This document shows positions 58,144-64,000 of a stretch of 64,000 bases of DNA, in pieces. The stretch is from Gillisella vitis. Its GTDB lineage: Bacteria; Pseudomonadota; Alphaproteobacteria; Rhizobiales; Rhizobiaceae. The stretch is from contig NZ_CP056047.1 of assembly GCF_021559775.1 (NCBI RefSeq), forward strand, positions 2,108,001 to 2,172,000. Direction: 5' to 3'. The notes under the pieces were generated by a model that saw only the letters and a list, made by a program, of their open reading frames with translations, was not told the origin of the DNA and did no database searches. Each line of letters opens with the position of its first letter. Position 1 is the first letter of the stretch. The translations under genes were made by a program, and so were the position numbers.

Positions 58144-59061
58144 ATGATGCGAGGCAGCAGCAATATACCGCTGGATTGGGACAAATTGCGGATTTTCCAC
58201 GCCGCAGCCGAAGCCGGGTCCTTTACCCATGCGGCAGATAAGCTGCATCTCTCGCAATCGGCAATCAGCCGACAGGTGAGCGCGCTGGAGCAGGATGTGG
58301 GGGTGAAGCTGTTTCACCGCCACGCCCGGGGCCTCATTCTGACCGAACAGGGCGAATTGCTCTATCGCACCGCCCATGACGTGCTGCTGAAGCTGGAAAC
58401 AGTGAAAATGCAGCTGACTGAGACCACCGAAAAGCCGAGCGGCAAGCTGCGCGTCACCACAACGGTCGGGCTTGGCCAGGGTTGGTTGACGGACAAGGTA
58501 CAGGAATTCCTGCAACTTTACCCTGATATGTCGATCCAGCTGATCCTCGACAACGAGGAGCTGGACGTCAACATGCGCCACGCCGATTGCGCCATCCGGT
58601 TGCGCCAGCCGCAGCAATCGGACCTGATCCAGCGCAAGCTGTTTACCGTGCATATGCATGTCTATGCCGCGCCCTCCTATATCAATCGCTATGGGGAGCC
58701 GCAGACCATCGAGGATCTCGACAACCATCGGATCATCAGCTTTGGCGAACCAGCGCCCAATTACCTGCTTGACGTTAACTGGCTGGAAGTGGCCGGGCGC
58801 TCCTCCGACAATCGCCGCATTCCCCATCTGCAAATCAACAGCCAAACCTCGATCAAGCGCGCCTGCCTGCTGGGCATAGGGGTCGCCTGCATGCCCGATT
58901 ACATTGTCGGACGCGATCCGGGGCTGATTCAGTTGCCGATCAATGCCGAAGTTCCGTCCTTCGATACCTATTTCTGCTATCCGGACGAGATGAAAAATGC
59001 GGCCAAGCTAAAAGTTTTCCGCGACTTCATCGTTAGCAAGGCGCGCAACTGGAATTTCTGA
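58144..59061 (+). CDS. lsrB: LysR-family regulator, LsrB/VtlR-like
   Basis: A LysR regulator of about 305 residues. The HTH has SFTHAADKLHLSQSAISRQVSALEQDVGVKLFHRHARG, and the effector domain has TTVGLGQGWLTDKVQEFLQLYP and ACLLGIGVACMPDYIVG. Its place between trxB and two AbcR-like sRNA genes with an ArsR gene beyond is that of S. meliloti LsrB and of VtlR in Brucella and Agrobacterium. Those proteins activate abcR sRNA genes and affect redox, LPS and host interaction. The start is ATG 58144 or 58147, with GAGGGC upstream. The ORF begins 4 bases after trxB. Confidence 0.9.
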   Translation: MMRGSSNIPLDWDKLRIFHAAAEAGSFTHAADKLHLSQSAISRQVSALEQDVGVKLFHRHARGLILTEQGELLYRTAHDVLLKLETVKMQLTETTEKPSGKLRVTTTVGLGQGWLTDKVQEFLQLYPDMSIQLILDNEELDVNMRHADCAIRLRQPQQSDLIQRKLFTVHMHVYAAPSYINRYGEPQTIEDLDNHRIISFGEPAPNYLLDVNWLEVAGRSSDNRRIPHLQINSQTSIKRACLLGIGVACMPDYIVGRDPGLIQLPINAEVPSFDTYFCYPDEMKNAAKLKVFRDFIVSKARNWNF

Positions 59062-59208
59062 ATCCGTCAGATCGTCTTATGCGCATCTATGCATAGGCCT
59101 TACTGAGCAGTCGCAGCAAGGTCGCTGATCATCGTCAAATCGTTTTTCAATTGCGACGCAAATAGCAGACATGCGACATTTGCATGCCTCCTATGCACAA
59201 AAAAGCAT

Positions 59209-59236
59209 TGTTCACTGCACAAAAAACCACCATATC
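59209..59236 (+). promoter_or_regulatory. promoter of the first AbcR-type sRNA
   Basis: TTGTTC (59209-59214) and CATATC (59231-59236) are spaced by 16 bases, predicting a start near 59243. The LysR-type site expected for LsrB/VtlR should lie just upstream, but I cannot place it. Confidence 0.45.
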
Positions 59237-59242
59237 GCTCAT

Positions 59243-59358
59243 AGCTGATGCACACGGTGGCTTCCTCCCAGTTCCCACCGCACCAGCTGTTCCCCTCTGG
59301 AGGTTTTTAACCTTCACACTTTAAGGGCCCTGGAGTAATCCGGTGGCCCCTTTTTTTT
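59243..59358 (+). ncRNA. abcR: AbcR-type (alpha-r15) trans-acting sRNA, first copy
   Basis: A non-coding RNA of about 116 bases. The 5' hairpin is CGGTGG/CCACCG (59255-59260 with 59275-59280), exposing CTTCCTCCCAG, an anti-ribosome-binding-site loop. AGCTGTTCCCCTCTGGAGGT is shared with the second copy; then a small hairpin AGGTT/AACCT and a terminator stem ending in eight T (59351-59358). AbcR sRNAs pair with the start regions of transporter mRNAs with Hfq. The predicted 5' end rests on promoter position only. Confidence 0.85.
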
Positions 59359-59414
59359 GGCTTTTTTCTTTTTGGGTCCTCGTTTTTACGGGGAGCAAAC
59401 TTTTGCACGCACCC

Positions 59415-59442
59415 TTGAAAACTCTAAGGATTGATCTATATA
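59415..59442 (+). promoter_or_regulatory. promoter of the second AbcR-type sRNA
   Basis: TTGAAA (59415-59420) and TATATA (59437-59442) with 16-base spacing, predicting a start near 59449. The spacing equals that of the first copy. Confidence 0.65.
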
Positions 59443-59448
59443 ATTGTA

Positions 59449-59551
59449 TAGTTGCGGAGAGACTATCATTGGTAGTTTTCTGTAGCTGTTCCCCTCTGGA
59501 GGTTTGACGACCTTCACACTTGAAGCATCCGTTCGCGGGTGCTTTTTTTTG
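59449..59551 (+). ncRNA. abcR: AbcR-type (alpha-r15) trans-acting sRNA, second copy
   Basis: About 103 bases. It shares AGCTGTTCCCCTCTGGAGGT (from 59484) with the first copy 199 bases upstream, followed by a hairpin AGGT/ACCT with a different loop (compensating change), then CTTCACACTT and a terminator stem AAGCATCC/GGGTGCTT with eight T. The 5' third differs from that of copy one, so the two probably have overlapping but distinct targets, as in S. meliloti and Agrobacterium. Confidence 0.85.
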
Positions 59552-59613
59552 GCCGCTCCAAAAACAGAGGTCACCTCTCTTGATATCGGATTTTTACGAT
59601 CCATATATCGTTC

Positions 59614-59949
59614 ATGGACGATACGAATTCTGACACGCTGGAAGACCTTGGCAAGCCGGACATGGATGACGCGCTGAAAGCGCTGTCGCATCCTGTTCGG
59701 CGTGAGATCTTGCAATGGCTGCGCGAACCGGAAAAGCATTTCAGCGATCAGGCTCATCCGCTGGAAATGGGCATTTGCGCGGGGCAGTTCGAGCGCTGCG
59801 GCCTGTCGCAATCCACCGTATCGGCCCATCTCGCGAGCCTTCACAAGGCCGGACTGATCACCTCACACAAGGTCGGACAATGGGTTTTCTACAAGCGGGA
59901 CGAGGCAGCCATTGCGGCTTTTCTATCCCGGCTGTCGTTGGAACTCTGA
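59614..59949 (+). CDS. ArsR-family regulator
   Basis: A 111-residue winged-helix repressor. ALSHPVRREILQWLRE starts the domain, and QSTVSAHLASLHKAGLITSHKVGQWVFYKRD is the recognition helix and wing. The middle part MGICAGQFERCG has two Cys that may form a redox or metal site. There is no clear ribosome-binding site before ATG 59614; a TTGATA at about 59580 and a -10-like TATAT close to the ATG suggest a short or absent leader. It is followed 45 bases later by the old yellow enzyme gene, which it probably controls. Confidence 0.88.
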   Translation: MDDTNSDTLEDLGKPDMDDALKALSHPVRREILQWLREPEKHFSDQAHPLEMGICAGQFERCGLSQSTVSAHLASLHKAGLITSHKVGQWVFYKRDEAAIAAFLSRLSLEL

Positions 59950-59994
59950 CCTCCCCCATCACACTCTCATCATGACCCTCAGAAGGACATTTCA

Positions 59995-61110
59995 ATGGCC
60001 ACTCTTTTTGACCCCTTGCAAGTCGGCGATATCGCTGTTGCAAACCGCATCGCCATGGCGCCGCTGACGCGCAACCGCTCCCCTAATGCCGTTCCAAAGC
60101 CAATCACCGCCACCTATTACCAGCAGCGCGCTACCGCCGGTCTGCTGATCACCGAAGCCACGGCTATTTCTCATCAGGGCCAGGGTTATGCCGATGTTCC
60201 GGGCCTCTATACGCCTGAAGCCCTTGAAGGCTGGAAGGCCGTCACCAAGGCGGTGCATGAGGCGGGCGGCAAGATCGTCACCCAGCTCTGGCATGTCGGG
60301 CGCATTTCCCATACGTCGCTTCAGCCAAATGGCGGCAAGCCGGTTGCACCTTCGGCGATCACCGCCAAGGGCAAGACCTATGTGATCAATCCGGATGGCA
60401 GCGGTGCGTTTGTCGACACTTCCGAGCCCCGCGCCCTGGAACTCTCGGAAATCCCCGGCCTGATCGAGGATTACCGCAAGGCCGCGCGCGCCGCCATTGA
60501 TGCCGGTTTTGACGGCGTCGAAATCCATGCCGCCAACGGTTATCTGCTGGAACAGTTCATGCGGCTGAGCAGCAATCAGCGCAGCGATGCCTATGGTGGC
60601 TCGATTGAAAACCGTATCCGCCTGACGATTGAGGTCGTCCAGGCCGTGACTCGCGAAATCGGCAGCGGCCGCACCGGCATCCGCCTGTCGCCGGTCACGC
60701 CCGCCAATGACGTTTCGGATCCAGATCCGCAATCGGTCTATACCACGCTGGTGGAAAAGCTGGCGGCCTTCGATCTGGCCTACATTCACGTAATCGAGGG
60801 CGCGACCGGCGGCCCGCGTGATTTCAGCCAGGGCGACAAGCCCTTCGACTGGGATGCCTTCAAGGGCGCCTACAGCAATGCGGGCGGCAAGGCCGTCTGG
60901 ATCGCCAATAACGGCTATGACCGGCAGATGGCCATGGACGCCATTGCCTCCGGCAAGGTCGACATGGTCGCCTTCGGCAAGCCCTTCATCGCCAACCCGG
61001 ATCTGGTGCGCCGCCTGAAGGAAGACGCACCATTGAACGAAGCCGACCAGAGCACATTCTACGGCGGCGGAGAAAAGGGCTATATCGACTATCCGACACT
61101 CGACGACTGA
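59995..61110 (+). CDS. old yellow enzyme family alkene reductase (NemA-like)
   Basis: An FMN-dependent ene-reductase of 371 residues that uses NAD(P)H to reduce alpha,beta-unsaturated carbonyls, maleimides or nitro-esters. AMAPLTRNRSP begins the barrel, then TQLWHVGRISH, the active-site segment EIHAANGYLLEQFMRLSSNQRSD, and AYGGSIENRIR. AGAAGGAC precedes the ATG. Being downstream of the Cys-containing ArsR gene, it is probably induced by electrophiles, as in the nemR-nemA arrangement of other bacteria. It ends 18 bases before a terminator. Confidence 0.95.
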   Translation: MATLFDPLQVGDIAVANRIAMAPLTRNRSPNAVPKPITATYYQQRATAGLLITEATAISHQGQGYADVPGLYTPEALEGWKAVTKAVHEAGGKIVTQLWHVGRISHTSLQPNGGKPVAPSAITAKGKTYVINPDGSGAFVDTSEPRALELSEIPGLIEDYRKAARAAIDAGFDGVEIHAANGYLLEQFMRLSSNQRSDAYGGSIENRIRLTIEVVQAVTREIGSGRTGIRLSPVTPANDVSDPDPQSVYTTLVEKLAAFDLAYIHVIEGATGGPRDFSQGDKPFDWDAFKGAYSNAGGKAVWIANNGYDRQMAMDAIASGKVDMVAFGKPFIANPDLVRRLKEDAPLNEADQSTFYGGGEKGYIDYPTLDD

Positions 61111-61127
61111 TCGTAGACCTTAATAGA

Positions 61128-61157
61128 GACCCCGCCGCCATCCGGCGGGGTCTTTTT
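61128..61157 (+). terminator. terminator after the old yellow enzyme gene
   Basis: GACCCCGCCG (61128-61137) pairs with CGGCGGGGTC (61143-61152), followed by TTTTT. Confidence 0.93.
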
Positions 61158-61160
61158 GCA

Positions 61161-62234
61161 TTATTGCGGCGCGGTTTCAGATGCCATCGAACGGCTTCCG
61201 TCAGGGTGAACCGCAGAGGTTTGCAAGCACTTCAGGCTCTTCAAGGTCGTCGCAACCGCCACGTCCAGCCTCGTCCTAGGCTCCTCCCCAAGCACCTCGA
61301 CAAGACGACGATTATCCAGCGCAATGGGTTCGCGCCACAGGTAGCGCATTTCCAGCAATTCCCTGAACACCGGCAGGATGGGTGACAACAGCGGCACCAT
61401 CCACCAGGCAAAGCGCTTGAACCGGACAGAATCGCTGCCACTTACCCGCTGGATCGCCTGTGCCATGGCATATCCGTCCGTATCGACATGGCCCTGCATG
61501 TGAAAACGGGCGAAGGCTGGCATATCAGGCACGCGTTCCAGTAGCCGGATAAAGGTTTCCGCGACATCAGGCAGATAGGCCCAGCTATGGCTGACGCCCG
61601 GCCTGCCCGGCAGGTTAACCCGGGTCACGGGCTTGCCGGGGGTAATCAGCCCTTGAGCAAACCAATTATTTCCCGCCTCAGGCCCGAAGAAATCACCAGC
61701 CCGGACAAGAATGACCCGCACCCCCTCGCCTGCCGCCTGTTCCAGCCGCCGCTCCAACTCTACCCGGATCTCGCCCTTGACCGTCCGCGGATGTTGCGGG
61801 CTCTCCTCATTGAGCAGCGGGAAGGCATCCGGGCCGTAATTATAGATCGTCCCCGGCATCAGGATACAGGCACCGCTGGCACGGGCGGCGGCAATAGTGT
61901 TGTCTATCATCGGTAGCACCAGCTTCCCCCAGTTGCGATAGCCGGGCGGATTGACGCCATGCAGGATAACTGAGGCGTCTTTGGCCGCGTAGATAACATC
62001 GTCGCGGTTCATCGCATCGCCCTGCACCCATTCCAGTTCTGGCTCCAGTGCTGGCTGCCGTTCCTTCTGTTTTGCTGCCATTCGAGCCGCATCGCGGTGC
62101 AAAGCCCGCACATGGTATCCCCGACCGGCCAGCGCCCGTGCGACGGCACCCCCGACACCTCCCGTTGCACCGAGCACGAGGGCAATCGGGCCAGGCTGCG
62201 GAATGGAACCCGTGATATCGTCGATCTCTGTCAT
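61161..62234 (-). CDS. NAD(P)-binding SDR/epimerase-like protein
   Basis: An extended SDR-like protein of 357 residues. LVLGATGGVGGAVARALAG is the nucleotide-binding motif; ASVILHGVNPPGYRNW and GTIYNYGPDAFPLLNE mark the active-site region. The catalytic YxxxK is not evident, so atypical chemistry or a regulatory NmrA-like role is possible. GGAG precedes ATG 62234. It is divergent from a LysR gene about 100 bases away, which probably regulates it. Confidence 0.85.
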   Translation of the reverse strand: MTEIDDITGSIPQPGPIALVLGATGGVGGAVARALAGRGYHVRALHRDAARMAAKQKERQPALEPELEWVQGDAMNRDDVIYAAKDASVILHGVNPPGYRNWGKLVLPMIDNTIAAARASGACILMPGTIYNYGPDAFPLLNEESPQHPRTVKGEIRVELERRLEQAAGEGVRVILVRAGDFFGPEAGNNWFAQGLITPGKPVTRVNLPGRPGVSHSWAYLPDVAETFIRLLERVPDMPAFARFHMQGHVDTDGYAMAQAIQRVSGSDSVRFKRFAWWMVPLLSPILPVFRELLEMRYLWREPIALDNRRLVEVLGEEPRTRLDVAVATTLKSLKCLQTSAVHPDGSRSMASETAPQ

Positions 62235-62332
62235 AGCAATCTCCAGGCTTGTGCTGTTTCGATTGCCGATCATCCCTCATGACTGATGTATTCGAAATTG
62301 TATATTTTCTTATCCATGCTATACAAAAATGC

Positions 62333-63235
62333 ATGAACGCAGATCAACTGAGTTGGGATCTCTACCGCAGTCTTCTCGCCGTAATCACGGAGGGTTCGCT
62401 GTCTGGCGCAGCGCGTCAGCTCGGCCTGACCCAGCCGACAGTCGGTCGCCATATCGAGATGCTGGAGCAGGCTTTTGGCACGCCCTTGTTTGTGCGCAGC
62501 CAGCGCGGCTTGCTGCCAACGGAAACCGCCCTTGCCATGCGGGGCCACGCTGCCCTGATGGCGGCCACCAGCACATCGCTGGCGCGCATCGCAGCCGGGG
62601 AGCAGGGAGAGGCAGGAGAATTGCGCGGACCAGTGCGGATCAGCGCCAGCGAAATGATCGCCGTGGAAGTGCTTCCCCCAATTTTCACCCGCTTACAGGA
62701 GCAGTTTCCCGGGCTGGAAATCGAGCTATCGGCCACCGACCAGATGGAGGATCTGCTCCACCGGGAAGTGGATATTGCCGTGCGTATGGTAGCGCCAACC
62801 CAACTCGCCCTGATTAGCCGCCATATCGGGGCGATTGGCATCGGCTTTTATGCCCATCGGCGCTATCTCGAGCGTCATGGTACGCCATCAAGTCTGGCGC
62901 AGCTGGCCGAGCATCGTCTCATCGGTTTCGACAGGCAATTGGCCTATATCAGGGATCTGCTGAGAACTCGTCCGGATCTGGATGCCCTGCATTTTCAGTT
63001 TCGCAGCGACAGCAATCTGGCACAATTTGCAGCCATCCGCGCCGGACTGGGGATCGGCATGTGTCAGCCGGGCCTCGCCCGCCGCCATGCGGATCTCATC
63101 GAAGTCCTGCCCGGAACCCTCAATATCGCGCTCGACACATTCGTGGTCATGCACGAGGACCTGAAACTAAGCCGTCGCTGCCGGACGGTGTTCGACGCCG
63201 TGGTCGAGGGATTACTGGCCTATCTGCGCGAATGA
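62333..63235 (+). CDS. LysR-family regulator
   Basis: A 300-residue LysR protein with HTH at residues 8-60 (SLSGAARQLGLTQPTVGRHIEMLEQAFGTPLF), followed by an effector domain (GPVRISASEMIAVEVLPPIFTRLQ). ATG 62333 has no recognisable ribosome-binding site, and TATACA lies 8-13 bases upstream, so the mRNA may be leaderless. An in-frame ATG at 62279 is the alternative. It is divergent from the SDR gene it probably controls. Confidence 0.88.
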   Translation: MNADQLSWDLYRSLLAVITEGSLSGAARQLGLTQPTVGRHIEMLEQAFGTPLFVRSQRGLLPTETALAMRGHAALMAATSTSLARIAAGEQGEAGELRGPVRISASEMIAVEVLPPIFTRLQEQFPGLEIELSATDQMEDLLHREVDIAVRMVAPTQLALISRHIGAIGIGFYAHRRYLERHGTPSSLAQLAEHRLIGFDRQLAYIRDLLRTRPDLDALHFQFRSDSNLAQFAAIRAGLGIGMCQPGLARRHADLIEVLPGTLNIALDTFVVMHEDLKLSRRCRTVFDAVVEGLLAYLRE

Positions 63236-63291
63236 CATCGACGCCGCAATGCGGGATCTATCCGCAAACCGATCTGAATTGACCGCTCCGT

Positions 63292-63555
63292 TCAGGCCGT
63301 GCGGGATTGGTCGTAGTGGTCAAGGATTTCCACCTCGGGCCGATCATCGCCATTGCTCATTTCCGCCCGCCACTTGCCGCTCTCATCCTGATAGACGATC
63401 CGCACCGGCTCATCGGCCTGGGCGATTTCCTGCATGACGATCCGCGCCGCCTCCAATGCCTGGTCATGCGTATCGAAGCGTTCGGAATAGGCACCATTCA
63501 GCCGATAGGCCCAGCCTTCATCATGCGGAACGATTTCATAGGTAACCTTGACCAT
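63292..63555 (-). CDS. DUF2188 domain protein
   Basis: An 87-residue DUF2188-type protein: VTYEIVPHDEGWAYRLNGAYSERFDTHDQALEAARIVMQ is the beta-hairpin plus helix core, and VRIVYQDESGKWR the last strand. The ATG at 63555 has GGGAG about 11 bases upstream. The family is widespread and uncharacterised. The roughly 350 bases upstream hold palindromic repeat copy B. Confidence 0.8.
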   Translation of the reverse strand: MVKVTYEIVPHDEGWAYRLNGAYSERFDTHDQALEAARIVMQEIAQADEPVRIVYQDESGKWRAEMSNGDDRPEVEILDHYDQSRTA

Positions 63556-63609
63556 GATGTATCTTCTCCCTGTGCAATGAATGAGCTCCCTGTCATCTGA
63601 TACCAAGGC

Positions 63610-63715
63610 TCGAAGATGCTCACGCATCCTCACCTTGAAGGCGTTTCGAATATCTCAAATGCGTCAAAGGCTTGAGATATTCGAAAGAGGAACATCAACG
63701 GCCATTTTCAATGCC
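63610..63715. repeat. palindromic intergenic repeat, copy B
   Basis: TTTCGAATATCTCAA (63644-63658) and its exact complement (63672-63686), flanked by CTCACCTTGAAGGC and CATTTTCAATG as in copy A at 55242-55340. The arms carry compensatory changes relative to copy A. The rest of 63556-63913 holds no gene. Confidence 0.75.
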
Positions 63716-63913
63716 GTTGGTGTAACTATCGCATCTTGACGACGGAACTGCAAATTGCCTCAGCACGTTGCAGGTGCGAAAGAGAATGGACGCACCGCAA
63801 TAGCGAATCGCTTTACGGAAATCCCATGCTTACCCCCTGAGTGGCCCTTGCTTGCCGCAATACCTTACTAGAATGACAAATGCCGCGGCTGCGGTTTCAA
63901 AGGATGAAGAGAC

Positions 63914-64000
63914 GTGACAGTTTTGCTCCGGGAAAAGTCCCTGCTGATCCCCATCGCCTTGGCGATCGCCGTGTTCTTCCTCGAACATTCCCTGATCGAG
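63914..64000 (+). CDS. start of a membrane protein, cut by the window edge
   Basis: GTG at 63914 opens 29 codons reading VTVLLREKSLLIPIALAIAVF and on, with a first transmembrane helix. The frame stays open to the end of the window. The opening recalls calcium/proton antiporters of the ChaA type, but too little is present to name it. Confidence 0.5.
   Translation, partial: MTVLLREKSLLIPIALAIAVFFLEHSLIE

Overview
The window reads as one chromosomal stretch of a Rhizobiaceae alphaproteobacterium (Agrobacterium, Allorhizobium or Rhizobium type). The evidence is gene content and order: carA and carB lie about 7 kb apart, RpoD is long and acidic, CarB has an alphaproteobacterial insertion, biotin genes carry BioR-type operators, the porin is Omp25/31-like, a BP26-like SIMPL protein is present, and trxB is followed by an lsrB/vtlR LysR gene, two AbcR-type (alpha-r15) sRNAs and an ArsR gene. 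Most genes are GC-rich with GC-rich third positions. Two blocks are more AT-rich and look acquired: 6.8-9.3 kb beside a tRNA gene, and 24.6-26.8 kb.

Layout. 0-6.4 kb: a small unknown protein, an anchored thermonuclease, a cupredoxin, a MocR regulator divergent from a DMT exporter, an outer membrane barrel and a SIMPL protein. 6.5-9.9 kb: tRNA-Ile2(CAT), then a foreign-looking block (DUF559-like nuclease, a Cys/His protein, a 5'-truncated adenine methylase), a perfect palindrome, a cold-shock gene and an IS3-type scrap. 9.9-16.9 kb: UDP-galactopyranose mutase, a possible leader ORF with hairpins, a 519-residue protein made of 63 uninterrupted octapeptides, a TPR/GT41 (O-GlcNAc-transferase-like) enzyme and an M19 dipeptidase. 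17-24.7 kb: a proline-rich secreted protein, YjbQ, an H-NOX/GGDEF-EAL operon, argP/lysE, a DUF930 protein and an M20 amidohydrolase. 24.6-27.3 kb: a TIR-domain gene translationally coupled to a small gene, then a small membrane protein. 28.4-37.1 kb: housekeeping genes rpoD, dnaG, bioY-bioB, yqeY, carA. 37.4-48 kb: MATE exporter, LysR/aldo-keto reductase pair, zinc metallopeptidase, GST, 2H phosphoesterase, carB. 48-56.4 kb: a DUF2235 hydrolase, greA and a loose group of surface-polysaccharide genes (GT4, GT25, Kdo-transferase-like, sulfotransferase, unknown GT-like). 56.4-64 kb: Lrp, trxB, lsrB/vtlR, two AbcR-type sRNAs, ArsR, old yellow enzyme, an SDR/LysR pair, a DUF2188 protein and the start of a membrane protein.

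The most promising candidate for an undescribed system is 11.4-15.5 kb: a Ser/Thr-rich protein of 63 octapeptides with no insertions, immediately followed by a GT41 glycosyltransferase that keeps the recognisable OGT catalytic motifs. The simplest hypothesis is that the enzyme glycosylates the repeat protein; this is inferred from adjacency and composition. Second is the TIR-domain operon, which keeps a candidate NADase glutamate and overlaps its small partner gene by four bases. Other notable loci are the H-NOX/c-di-GMP pair, the LsrB/VtlR-AbcR locus, an aldo-keto reductase that has apparently lost its catalytic histidine, and a pair of identical palindromes near 42.15 kb.

All calls come from reading the sequence and remembered family features; no database search or structure prediction was run.
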